Source: Mansonella perstans
Lineage: Eukaryota > Nematoda > Chromadorea > Rhabditida > Onchocercidae
Assembly: GCA_037074765.1 (NCBI GenBank)
Contig: JBAMDO010000050.1
Location: forward strand, 124,001 to 188,000
Direction: 5' to 3'
Length of the DNA: 64,000 nt
Shown here: positions 38,739-51,300 of the stretch, piece by piece
How the letters are laid out: each line of letters starts with the position of its first letter
Position numbering within the stretch: position 1 is the first letter of the stretch
Notes under the pieces: model-generated
What the model was told of the DNA's origin: nothing
Databases searched by the model: none
The model's input: the letters and a program-made list of their open reading frames with translations, nothing else
Program-made: the position numbers and the translations under genes

Positions 38739-38739
<1 letters not shown>

Positions 38740-38771
<32 letters not shown>

Positions 38772-38783
38772 TATGTGTGTATG
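38740..38783. repeat. GT microsatellite
   Basis: GT run of about 44 bases with GTAT interruptions at its right end. Confidence 0.95.
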
Positions 38784-39560
38784 TTAAAATGATAGTCTAT
38801 TGAGAAGTGCTAAGTAACTGAAATGATTTGGTAGCTACCATAATTAGCTTCTGGGAAATTTATGGCATGAAACAACAATGATTGTATTTATTACAATTTA
38901 GAGAGAAAAGCTAAAGATGCATTTAAGAGAGATAGGAGGACAAAACTTAACTTTTTCTTTTTATATAGCATTTATCACTTTTTTTTTTTAAATTATTTTT
39001 TATTTTTTTGCTATTTTACGACATTTAAAAGTTACATACCATTTTAAATTGTTTGAATGGTCGTAAGTTTAAACGGGTTGACCCAAATCTCTAGATACCG
39101 TATCTTCTTAAAAGTATTTATAACGTTAAAAGGATGAACTTGTTGGTTGTTTTTTTTTCATTGTTTGTTTCATGTTTGACATCAAGCGTTAAGGTCCTCC
39201 ATACCCATTTTTGTCAAGAGTAGCTCTTTGTTTGTAAGAATCCACAGAAAGATAGTTTTTGATTTTATTTAAGCAGTTTAATCGAAACTTTATTTTTTTA
39301 TAAACCAAATATCAAGATGTCACTTTTTTTTTTTTTTTTCCAGTAGTTTCGATAAACTCAACGATGAATTTTTAACGCATCCCTCAATTCACCAATTTAG
39401 GTCACTGAAATGTGCACTTTCATTGCTTTTCTTCAGCGAATAGTTAATTGAATAGTTGCTAATTACATCACGGTATGAAATAGATTATGAATCATTCTCC
39501 CGTAGTTTTTTATCGTTGTAAGTTCTGTCTTCCGCAGCGTCGTTACTGGCACTTCTCAAG

Positions 39561-39575
39561 CTTATTTTCTTTTAG
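39561..39575 (+). promoter_or_regulatory. probable spliced-leader acceptor of inhibitor-2
   Basis: CTTATTTTCTTTTAG ends four bases before the ATG at 39580. A consensus nematode 3' splice site this close to a start codon, with no upstream coding exon, suggests trans-splicing. The same element is kept in the decayed upstream copy. Confidence 0.55.
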
Positions 39576-39579
39576 TTTT

Positions 39580-39669
39580 ATGATGGATAATCATCAGGAA
39601 ATTTCGGGTAAAACACCTTTGTTTGACCCAAGCGAGTACTTGAAATTAAAGCCGAAAAAGTCTATTCTG

Positions 39670-39701
<32 letters not shown>

Positions 39702-41257
39702 CTTGAATGTCAGTTATTATAGTGTGGGATATCCGTATTTGGAGCTTAATCAATTTCAATATTAATTTATTCCTCAATTCTTTTTAATCAATTAACGCAG
39801 TAGGATGGAAATTATTTTTCATTTACGGCATTTCAAAATTATATTTCATGCAAAGCAACCATCTGCGGAAGAAAGCAAACGTATTGCTGAAGATCGAGCC
39901 CATTTCGATGAAATGAATATCATCGCAACGCATCATCCAGTTGATAAAGATTATGGGTTTGTATTATTTTTTTTCTCTGTGTTGTCTGTATTGCATGTAA
40001 AACTTTGTGAATCACAAAGGGAGTTAATATTGAAAGAGAACATTTTATGTCTGATAGTTTCACTCATCGCGTGATGATTTAATTCATTAAAAACACTTTA
40101 AAAGTCTTATTTTTCAAGTCGTATTTTTTTTTTTAAAATCTTATTTTCTTATTTTTCTAATCAAATACTAATTGGTATCTTAACTCACTGCCTTTATGTT
40201 TTCTCCCAGTAAAAACTGGGAATGTATATCATTAAACAAAAAGGTTGCGGATTGTTTCGAACAGTGCTCATGTTTTGATTTTATTCGAGGTAATGATTAT
40301 CATAGAAGAAAATAACTGTGCTGGAGTTTTAATCACTTCTGAACATCGCTGCGAACTCTCATTTAGTAGATGCTTGTTGCTTGATTTCAATTTCTAAAAC
40401 TCACCATTCAGACCCTCTCTGCTATTTATACTAATTGTAGTTTAGCACTGGAAAATACCTCCTTCATACTAGTACATTTTAAGCGTCATGTACGAAATGA
40501 AGGCTGTTGAGGGCTGTTCTTGATTTGTCTGGTTTTAGGCATATGAAGATTGAGGAGCCGAAAACTCCATACCATGGATATAGCGATAGCGAAGATGATG
40601 CAGATATTCACACTTCAAAGGCACAACGCCGAGTTTCTTTAGTTGGAGCAATTGATCCAGTAAAATTAGCTAAGAGTATTGAAGCTGGCACATCAATTCC
40701 ACCAGCGTACCTTGCCAAAAGTATAACGGATGACGATAGCGAGGTTGAGCTTACTCCTGAACAGATTGGTAGGTTGATTTCTTATCATTTTTGACCTTTT
40801 TAACAATATATATTTTCCTATTCTCGATTAAAATAAATGTGTGCAGAAGCTTCATGACAGTTACATTTGTTGTGGTAAATTCTCACCACTGTCAATCAAA
40901 ACAGCAAAAAATTTGCGGTGTTTAAAGAATTAAATATTCCAGTTAATTTAAATAAAACATCCACTTAGCATTGATCAAACCAGAAGCATCGACGTTGAAT
41001 CTTAATTCAAGAATTGCAAATAGCAGTATCTTTAAATTCTTGTCCAATTCTAGAAACACTGGCTACAAATCGGATTTAGACTACGGCATTGAAGAAATAT
41101 TTCGAGACGAAATGAACGGAGTTTTTGTTTATAATTTTGTTTCGTTTTAGCCCATAAGTGTGAATTTGAGAAGAAGAGAAAGATGCATTACAACGAAGGT
41201 GCCGCACTGTTACGAGCAAAGGAATTGTTAGCAAAGGATGAAGAAAACGTGGAGTAG
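39580..41257 (+). CDS. PPP1R2: protein phosphatase 1 inhibitor-2
   Basis: Heat-stable regulator that binds and inhibits the PP1 catalytic subunit. Four exons: 39580-39672, 39856-39956, 40539-40768 and 41151-41257, in phase, giving 176 residues. The three PP1-contact regions are visible. The SILK motif is KKSILK (residues 26-31). The central block is [17 protein letters not shown], followed by [10 protein letters not shown], whose Thr74 matches the GSK3-type phosphorylation site of mammalian inhibitor-2. The C-terminal helix is [10 protein letters not shown], which covers the PP1 active site in the family. Downstream are acidic serine patches (SDSEDDAD and TDDDSEVE). The protein ends sooner than the human one (about 205 residues). 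The exon 2 acceptor (GCAAAG) is weak but gives the right phase. A second ATG follows the first immediately. Confidence 0.95.
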
Positions 41258-41495
41258 ATTTGTATTTGAAAGCTAATTTTTCAGTAATTTCTAATTTTTT
41301 TATAATAATTTCTACGAAAATATCCTTGTGCAATTGGTTGATGTTTTTTGATTTCAATGTTCGCATTTCGTTGCTTCATTGTTTTAATTTGAAGTTTTCT
41401 GCGAAATTTTTGATCTCTCTTCGAGTGTATTTTAAATTTTGCTAAGCAGGAATTCAAGGAACTCGAGGGAGATTGTGACTAATGAGAAATGTGTG

Positions 41496-41501
41496 AATAA
41501 A
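41496..41501 (+). terminator. inhibitor-2 polyadenylation signal
   Basis: AATAAA 239 bases after the stop codon; a second candidate lies near 41748. Confidence 0.45.
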
Positions 41502-44500
41502 ATTCGTATTCTTACTTTTGTATTTGTTGACTTTTTCCATGTTGTATTATCATATGCTGCTAATATTTTGCTATTTTGTCAATTTGTCAGGTTCGTATAT
41601 TTTTCATCGAATTTGTTGTCTTATCTAATTTCATTTTCAGTTGTATTATATTTTTTAAAAAACTTTTTTTTTGAAAAAAAAATCCCTGTACTTTATAACT
41701 GTCGGTATCAAATTTGACGGTAATTCTATATGAACTTTATTGAGCGACAATAAAGTTCGTAGGAAATGTAATGGAGATCATTTCTGAACTGTAACATGCT
41801 GCGCATTTGCTATTGTAGTTCTTTGCTTAGAGTAATTTCTTAACTTTCCAGGACAACTTCGTTTTATTGTTTCCTTTCTATAAACAAGCGTCTGGCATGT
41901 ATAGATCGAAATCAGAATATTTCAGGGCCGAAGAAGATACTTAATACGAAATATTGTGCTCAATATGTCGATTTTTTCATGTGATAAAGTATATGAGCTA
42001 TTGTAGTTTTTTTTGTTCTGTTCATCAGTGTGTATTTTTGTGGTTTCTTGTGACTAAAATATGAAGAGTTTTCCTTCTTCTTTTTATGCTTGACAATTTG
42101 TTAGAGTTCATGCATCACAGTCGTATTATAGTTCTTCTTTGTGCGGGCTTCAGGATCCATCAATTGCGAGAAAGATAAATACACCAAATGACTGGTCGAG
42201 ATAAATACGTCGTGGTTTCGTAATTTTTGAACTGCAGTATAGCTTACTGGTTTATTATGGAAATGTATCTATCATGAAATTGGTTCAAGAAACTGAATAG
42301 TCCACCTATCATTTTCATCGAATATTGTGGGTTCATTTTAGTCATTTCATCTGAAAAACATTTCCATATGAGAATTCCGAGTAGAGACCTTATTTTCTGT
42401 TGACGAAATTCGGGTCACAGTTACCGAAATTTAATGAAATTACTCGGCCAGGTAAGGTGCAGCCCCTATAGTTATTTGCCTTACAACCCATCCATTTTCT
42501 TAAATTCAACCGAAATTTTACGGAAGAATTGTGTTAAATGTTCTAACTGAACGAAATTTTTCACAACAGTTTGTCTCGTTTTAATTCATGTTATAACTTG
42601 CTATTCCATGTTTATGCTAATGTTTTATCAAAACTATGATCAGCGCTCTGAACGGTCAAATCTAGAAAGCATTGGTGTAAGTGTTCTGCGCATACGCACT
42701 GTTTATCTAAATGGTTGAGAAATAACCGAAATATTTCTTAAAAATATATTGGTATATTATGGAAATATGTCGGAATAACTACAGAAAATTCATAAAGTAG
42801 AAGTTTGTTGTTGTTTTAACTTAACTGTAAATGTATTACTGCATTTGTTCATCCACCTCATCTTATCTACATCTCTAGTCCGATCTTACCTAATTATCTG
42901 TGAATCGGTACATTATAAAGTTTTGATGAATTTCCGGTGTAAACAAACTGCTCCTGTATAAAAGGTTCGGACAAAGACATGCAGTATTATTCATTCAGTA
43001 CTGTTCAAAGCAGTCAGACTCAATCGACAAAGCGTCTCGATACGCATCAACTCAACAGCCTGAAAATTTACTTCTAACTAGATTGAATATTCCGTAATAA
43101 TTTTCTTATAACGTACATTGAGATATTTACCAGGCTACTCAGTAAACCTCTATCACAACTATTCGTCCGTATATAAAACATAAAAAGGATTTTATCGTCA
43201 ATTTTCAATAAAACTTTCGCAGCAGAAGTACAGTAAGTATTCTTATTATTACATACCGGCGGTGTATTCGGATGTATAAACCGATGATTAACATCGGTTA
43301 AATAACATCCCCGACGAAGCATTATATCTATCGATATAGCTATCTTCATGTATAAATTGAACAAATGGATTTCCAGGCAATATGAATCAGCAAGTTACAA
43401 TTTTCCCCCAAAATAGGGTTTGTTAAAATATATTTAAAATGCAATATAACAGAAATTTCGACAAAAGCTCTTTTTCGTTCACGAATTCTTTGAAAAGTTC
43501 TTTTCTTGCTTTCCAAAGTAAATCTGATTTCCTCAGAATTGTAAGACATGATGGATTTGAGACTATTTTTTACATATACTAATCATGCTTGAATGGATTT
43601 TTCACATGGCTGTGGAACAGGCGCTAATCCACTGCTCCTCATTGATTCTGCCTAATTGATGACTGATCCGTTAAAATTGATGGTTGATGGCATCAATTGA
43701 CTGATTGCAACAATTGGCAAAATGTTAAGTGCTATACTGATCCTAACATATTGCATGTGTTTTTTAAAAAAAAATTAGAGTGCATAACTCTTTTAAAATT
43801 CTCTATGGATAAACTAGAATGATTCGGTTTTAATATAATGCTGTCAATGTTATTGAGATCAATCACGTCTAATGTCACCACAACTTTACATGTCAAAATG
43901 CTGTAACTTGTTGTTCTTAAAATTTGATAAAGTTGTACTCCGAACAATTACGCTATATTTGACTGCATGTAAACATTTGTGGTTGTCCAGCCCTACATTT
44001 GCACAAGATTGACCAAGTCATTTTATCGTACCGTTTAAATTCCAAGAATGATCACAGGAAAAGCAATTAGCTTTTCCAGCAATAATTCACTCATTTCGCT
44101 CAAGGCAAGTGTTTGCTCAGCTGCGGATCTTTAAGACATTCAGTTTGAAACCGTTTCTTTTGATATTTTCACCCATTTTCCAAACACATTTCCTGAGGGA
44201 TAATCGTCTACCAACTCTTCCAAGTCGTTCTCACTCCGGAAGATTTGCAACTTAGCTAGCAATTCAACTACCTTGCGTAACTTTATTACTACTACATTGC
44301 TTGATAACAAATATTCAAACAGAAATGAAAATTGACACGAATATTTTCATGCAAATGTTTCGTATAAACGTCTTATAAATACAAAATTTTATAAGCAGTA
44401 GTTCTCTCTTCTCCAAAAGAAATAAATGCACGAGCACGAACTCTTAAAATACAGAATTCCGTCTGTATAACTATGTTAATATCGTATAATTATTTGGTTC

Positions 44501-45223
44501 ATACAATCAGAAAGAACAAAAATAGAAGTGTTGCAAGAATAAAAAGCATTAAAGATACATTTCACATTAGAAATTCTTGCCAATGAATTAGAATTTTCAA
44601 GAAATTTTGAGATATATGACCAAAAGCATAATGATAGCTCCGAATATAGGTTATGCAAGTTAGAATGCAAGGTTCACATTTAGATGATCTGCGTACATTA
44701 TTTGACATGTTTAATCCAAAACACAGATTTCGGAATTATAAAAAACTCCCACAAACTATGAACTGAATCTAATAATTTCAGCAAAATACTTACATTTGTG
44801 CAGGAAAAAGGGAAGGGGAATTTCCATCTGAACTTGGGATTTTCAGAATTCGTCACTAATATGTATAGTGAGCTGTAATTTTGTGAGAAATGACATTGTT
44901 CGTTCTGAGTTCTGAGTTTTCTGAGTTAATATCGAGTGAATGGAGTAAATTTATGTGAAAACTTGGGAAATAAAACAGTTATACTTAGTTGATCCAATAT
45001 AGTACACACCAGTGTACAAAAATTCCTATTTCTGCGACGTGAAAATTCTTTTAAAACAAACAAAATATGCCAAATAAGAAAACATTTCTACAAGTGGGAG
45101 TGAATAACTATGAGTTTACAGATATCTTCAATAATAAATCCGAACAACAATTTGTAGTATGAAAATGAGATAGTGCTATTATAATTCATTAAAAGGATCC
45201 ATCAAAGAATAAGACAGTAAAAT
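41502..45223. other. intergenic gap between convergent genes
   Basis: No recognisable gene on either strand. The only structured signal seen is the TATA/Inr-like pair at 42957-42999. The rest is AT-rich sequence with short chance frames. Confidence 0.55.
42957..42999 (+). promoter_or_regulatory. orphan core-promoter-like sequence (TATA plus Inr)
   Basis: TATAAAAGG at 42957-42965 is followed 38 bases after its start by TCAGT (42995-42999), an initiator-like motif, in a locally less AT-rich block. No long plus-strand open frame follows. It could drive a non-coding RNA, be a relic of an LTR element, or be chance. Confidence 0.3.
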
Positions 45224-45229
45224 TTTATT
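45224..45229 (-). terminator. hecd-1 polyadenylation signal
   Basis: TTTATT on the plus strand is AATAAA in the sense of the HECTD1 gene, about 77 bases past its stop codon at 45306. Confidence 0.55.
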
Positions 45230-45305
45230 TGCTCTCTTATTTTGAAAATTGAACAGCTTGAAGACTCTAGAAAAAAGAACTCAGCAATAAATATACAAAC
45301 ATCTC

Positions 45306-48300
45306 TCAATTTAGGTGAAAACCTTTCTCATTCGTTGCTGTTAGAAGGCGCTCACGCATAATCTCTGTAGAACTGTAGTCGGGCAATTTTAAATAGTGAA
45401 CACAAGTATTAACTGATGGATAACTACCATCGCCGCTATCAACTTTTCGAACAACTGTCAAACGTGGATGCAAATTTGCCAAACCACCTATAAATATGGA
45501 ATGACACAACATGCAAAATATAATGAATGAAATTGAATTTCAAAAGAAATTATAGTCTGTTAGTTGTAGGAAACATTTGTCACGAAAGTCGCGAAAATTA
45601 AAATAAAATTTTATATAAATTCATAAGGAATGTTTCCCGTGATTTCATTTTTTGAATTTTTTCCCATACTTTAATTGTATAATTATATCCAATAGAATTA
45701 ATCTCATACTTTTATATTATTATCTATAATTTACGCTTACTATAATTACTTTCCATTATCACAACTCGTGTCTTCCCCTAAGATTAATTTCATCCTATCA
45801 CATTATGATCTGTCATATTAAGCCATTAATCAGCTTATATAAAATGATTTATGGCTCTTAAATGACCAGATCCACCCCTTCTTCTCTACTATATAAACTG
45901 TTCCATATCCCATATTCCATATTCAGTTAACCATTAACTGCTCTCATCGTTGGCGTTACTTCTTATTCAATTTGCTTCGTGTTCAAATAAAAGGGTTCAA
46001 TTACCCAACTTCGAAGCGTTCCCACATTCAATTGAACACACTCAATTCAACACACAAGGTTGCGCTACAAAACTTATTTTTTCCCAACAACATTAATAAA
46101 AACTAAATGTGAAGATTGAAATGAATGCTTCATACTACGAACCTGGTGGCAATGAAGAACAGCCCGTTGTAAACTGCAAAAAGGATTTGCGTTCATTAGC
46201 ATTCATTCCTACTAAAACATCTACAAAACGTAAGAAACCGGCCGATTCCTTAGTATAACCCAGTTTTGGCTCGGTAAAATTGATAATATCTTCACGAGTC
46301 CATTCTGGACATTGGTCACCAGATAACAAAGTCTGCAAATCAACCAGTTTTTCCAGTTCCAAAGATATATAATTTCTACTGCATTTCAAAAACGAAAAAA
46401 TATATTAACTGTCAATACAACTTGAAAAAACACTACCAGAGATATAAGTACGAACAAAAAATTCCAAGTTTAAACCTGCCTGTAATTCTTTTGGAACAAA
46501 CATTCTTAAACTTCGCAAAGGAAAAACAAGATCAAAACCTTCACGGAATGCTTTCAACTGAAAACGGACCAAAACTGATCACATGTATTGGCGAACATAT
46601 ACCACCACTCATCAATGCCTCAGTTTAAACGCAGCAAAAATGTAAAGCATGCAGAAATTAAATTTTGCTAATTCAACTCATTTTAAATTAGCTAATCAAC
46701 CTGTGGATCCTCGAAATAATTATAAGCAAGTAAATCCTCCACAAATGCAATGAAAATTTATACCTGATTAAGGATACCAGAATTTAAATAAAAATTTGTG
46801 CATGCAGCAATATAAAGCTCAACATTATTCGCAGTGACATCAATATTCGCACCATTTTCAATCAGTTCCATTTGCTTATAACTGAATACAGTTGACGACG
46901 GATTTACACTGGAACCGTTAAAATTCAATATATGAATATTTTGTTAGAAGTAAAGAAATTTGAAAATTCTCATGGAAACATGCTCACCAAAAAGTTAATG
47001 ATAAGTCCTCAACTGTACATTCTGAACCATTAACGTTTAATCTGAGTTGCTGAATTTGTCGTCGTCGGGTATTTGGATCAGTTCTGTGATCAGCTTCGAT
47101 AGAACGCTTCTGTTCTACGTATGCATTTAGTTCTTTTAATATACGACCTAAATAATCTCTTCATTAATATTAAATTTAATGAACAAACACCTATGAACAT
47201 TGGCGACCGACTCTTCAATCATAATCAGATAAAGGCCGTTTAACTAAATTTACAAATCCATTTCTTATGTATAGAAATTCAATTTTTGGATAGAAATCAA
47301 AACCAGCTACCTTTATTATAAAAAGCAAAAAATTGCTGACATAGCCAGAAATTGACATAGCCGAAGAATATCACCTATCTCATCAATATAAAGCGTGACT
47401 CACAACTACCAGGAAGTAACAGTTAACCATAAGAAATAATTCCCTAGTTCGTAACTGAAACTGAACTGACCTCTGAAAGGGTATACTTCTTCCAAATCAT
47501 CCAAATTAAGCATACCATTTAGATCAAATGTCTCTTCTTCAGTCAACTAAACAAAATTACATTATGTAATCTACACCACACATAAATTTTCTACACGAAT
47601 TTTCAGCATTCGCAGTTTCGCATATTACAAAAAAATCTTTACAGTCTGAAAATACAAATGTAATTATGGAAATTTGTGAATAGCAATACCTGCGGGTTTG
47701 TTATCAATTTTAAAAAAGGTTTCGAAAGCGGTAAATCCACAAGACGACCATCTTGCAGCACTTTGGCTAGGAAAATACCGAAAATCCGAAATAATTTAGA
47801 AACACGTGAGTTTTCTGTAGATAACGGTGGTAGTGAGGCCGGAAAAAGTCCTCCAGCATGACGGACATAATATCTAGACATTAAAGCATAACACACTTTT
47901 GCATAATTATTTTTCCGCAAATTAAAGAAAGTAGAACTCTCCGACAGGGACCGATGAAAAAAACTGTTTCATAGGTCAACAATACTGAGCATATGACAAC
48001 ATTTACCCAGGTGGTTTAAAACCTTCGCCAAGATCAAGCTCTTCCATCTGATCAATGTCCATATCATCACATGTCCACATTGCTAAATCTTTGCGTTGAA
48101 ATTCGGCAGCCACCTAAGTTATCCAAACTAATTTTACGGAATGCAAAAGATGGAAAAAGCCAATATTTAAACAACATATAAGAAAGATCGTGGTACAAAC
48201 CAAAGCATAAAATTCCAATGTAGGTCCTAGTCCAGTTCCTTCTTCATCAATATATTCAACTTCCAGTACTGCCTTTCTAGAAGCATGGAACTCCAACAAT

Positions 48301-51300
48301 CGAACAGCATACTCGAATAACTGCTCGTCATTACGAGGCACCTAGATATGAGTGTTTTGCGATTGAAAGTAAAACATGGAATAGTAAAGTGGTTGCTAAA
48401 AAAAATTGTCCGAATTTCTGTAGATGCAAAACGTTGGAAATCTTGTTTCAATGACTTCCGAAATAAATTACCTGTGAAGACGGACTTATTTTGAAAAAAT
48501 ACCTTAATGCGTTCATGTTTGATTCGACCAATACGGAACTCTGGATAATTATCATCTCTACGAGTTCCAGCAAGATTCGATACTGCAGCACCTGCTGCAC
48601 CACGAGATTGTTCAAGCATCTGTTAATCCACATTAAAACACTTTGAATAATACGGTTACTGTTTTGAAGTTTGCTAGTTGATCAATTACACCGCTACAAC
48701 TATTAAAGCAACAAAGCGTGGATTGGAGCGCTAATTTTGGCATACCGATAAGACAATAAATTACATACCTGGTCATGACGAGTCTGTAGCCATACAATAG
48801 AACGCGAGGTGCCAAATGAAGTAGCTCGAAAATAATTAATCCTATAAAAAAATGAAGTGATATATTGACTGCCAATCATTTTTATACCCTTTTCCTTCTC
48901 CTCTACTTTTGTACTTCGAACTTCAGTTTTTTTTTCAGTTAGCAATGTCTGTCATAACACCATGTATTGGAAAAAAGAACACTTTAAAAAATTGAAAAAA
49001 AAGCTGAGCGAAAACGCCCAACATTTTCATCAGCGTCGGGTCTGAAATTTGATCATTTTTTTTCAAAATCCGGAAACAAAAGCAAAATGCTTCTAATCTG
49101 TGTCAAAAGCAACAGCAACTCCACACAATATTCAAAACAAGCTAACCTTGTTTCGACACTGAATAAACATGGATATTTGAAAACAAGTTCATCACACCAT
49201 GGAGGTAAAGCTCTTGCAGAAACAATTAAAGGATCTGCCAACTCTTGCATCAGTTTTTGAGTTAATTTTTCACTAATAAAAATATCTTTCGTCGTTTCAT
49301 ATTCTATTACACTTGCATTAATTTGACACAAGTTCGAAAGAACCATCAACGTCTGAAATTTGTCCTTAGAATTTGCTTAAATAGCATAAGTTCGACTTTT
49401 CAATGACGAGCCTTACTCTGCTCGCGTTTCTGATCTAGTAACGCAAATAAAAAGCAAACAATAAGAGAAAGATCCAACAAGTCTAAAATCTAAACCATTA
49501 AACAAGTGAACTTACGTTAGAGACATTTTCGGACATACCAATCATTTCTGCAACTTTATTATTAACCGTCTCAGGAAGTTCACTATAATCCCTTGCATTT
49601 CCATAAATTAATGTATATGTCGGTTCCCAGATACGCCTTGTTTTTTCATTTTTCTTTAATAAATAAAAACAGTCAACATTAGAATTTAAATAAAATGATG
49701 AATTACCAAATATTTTCAACAGTATGATCCCTAAGAATCAAGTAGCTGCATTACACAAATGCAACGCTCTGAATTTCATTCATCAAATGTATACCAACCC
49801 GGTATGTTGCTACAGAACTGTTATTATCAATGCGTAGTAAAACGACACCTAAAAATATTATTTTCATTTACAATTTTACCTGTCCCCATTCTACACTTTG
49901 AATAAGCTGCTGCAGATAGGAAAATATGGATCTATCATCATCATCCAGTTCGACAGTAACATTATTAATATTTGCTAAATTGGGTCCTTGAAGATACAAA
50001 CACAACTCTGGTTCCTGCAAATAATATCAGATACATAAATATTTGCAGCAAATTTAATCTCCTAAATCATACTTCTTCTTTCGAATGTATCATTGAACAG
50101 GAAGAAGGAAATGCTTCTTCACTCTGAGATTCAGTGATATTCTCTGGAAGATCGACATCCTGGGTCTGCAACAACAGTTACATTAACAAGCCATTAACAA
50201 AGATATCCAAATCGTTACAAAAACCTTATAAAGTTTAATAAAAGAATCACACAAAAAATCAATAAAATTAAATAATATATCGTGAAATGTGATAATAAAT
50301 GCTGAATACCTGATTAACATTTGTTCTGCCTGGACGAGGATCGAAAGCAGGAATTAAAGCGGGTAGCTGTTGCTTTAAAACGAACTCATCATCCCAATTC
50401 CGACTGAGACATCCTCTACTCTGTTTATTGTCACTTGGTAAGGTTGATGCTCGTAAACCTCGATCACTTATCAATTTCCCAGCCTCACCCATTAAAATCT
50501 TTAAACAGAAAATATAATAAAACCACGAAGAATTCACAACAAAAGCTAAGACTGAATTCCAATGAGACCATCTCATTCCGTCATCAGCTAATCACAGAAA
50601 AGATTGTAGCAGTAATCTGACTAAATACAAGAAAAAAAATTGCCTGCTTCCAATTAAGCTTTAATTCCACACTGGATCCAGTGTTCCCTCCACTAGACTG
50701 CTTACAAACAGCAGCTGCTGCTTGTGCCAGTGCCTCTACAGATAAACCATTTGCATACTCCTCATCACAATCATCTTCATTACCTTCATCTTGCATTTCA
50801 TCGTCATATATGTCATCCTAAAGTGGATATGAATAAGAAGTAAAGTGGTCCAAACTGCTACGCAAACATGGATGCAAAATCCAACAATAAATTACAGCAA
50901 TCCTTAATTTCAATTATTAAAAAAGTGTATTTTTTGATTTATTGTATTTGTATGCAGATACTCTTCCCTACTGTCACCCATAGCGCATTCAAAAAAAAAT
51001 CCTTCTTAATAGTGGAAACACAAAACGCTATGGAAGTTAAACTACAGTTCATTATTCCTAAAAATAGGTGAAAACAATCATTCAATGCAGACCTCGATTT
51101 CTTCTAATTCCAGACCATTTAGCGAACCACCAGAATCAATGATTTGTTGCATGACAACACTGCGTAAAACATCTGCGTAGCTACCTAAACGTGAACGAAA
51201 ATTGCTCCCACTACTTTGTATACTACGTCTTGAGCCTGAAATGCAGTTATTCATGTAACATAAACGTGGAAATATTTTTTACAAAAAATAAAACATATTT

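Larger units (their letters stand above)
36593..39560. other. intergenic between PIG-S and inhibitor-2
   Basis: No intact gene. It contains a decayed copy of the inhibitor-2 first exon (37877-37955), several long T homopolymers (near 37391, 37960, 38260 and 39326) and a GT microsatellite (38740-38783). Confidence 0.6.
37701..39766 (+). repeat. diverged duplication, copies at 37701-38050 and 39405-39766
   Basis: Two blocks about 1.7 kb apart share order and wording: CTGAAATGTG; ATAGT-AATTGAATAG; TTGTAA-TTCTGTCTTCCG; CTGGCACTTCTCAAG; CTTTTAGTTTTATGATG; TTTGTTTGACCCAA; CCGAAAAAGTCTATTCT; a long T run; then a matching stretch ending ATCAATTTCA-TATTAATTT. The right copy carries the functional inhibitor-2 exon 1; the left copy is decayed. 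Confidence 0.85.
45306..48619 (-). other. hecd-1: HECT catalytic domain exons of hecd-1
   Basis: Exons 45306-45487, 46143-46332, 46480-46557, 46764-46908, 46988-47147, 47471-47546, 47690-47873, 48007-48113, 48201-48341 and 48503-48619. The catalytic cysteine is in [15 protein letters not shown] (codon 45402-45404), 32nd residue from the C terminus, the standard HECT position. Other landmarks: [49 protein letters not shown], and the terminal FHLN typical of the HECTD1/TRIP12 group. All residues needed for a working ligase appear present. Confidence 0.97.

Noticed and set aside
41439..41717. Plus-strand hydrophobic 92-codon frame after inhibitor-2
   Set aside because: It lies in the 3' region past the inhibitor-2 stop, contains the probable AATAAA, and is made of Phe/Leu/Ser codons expected from T-rich DNA.
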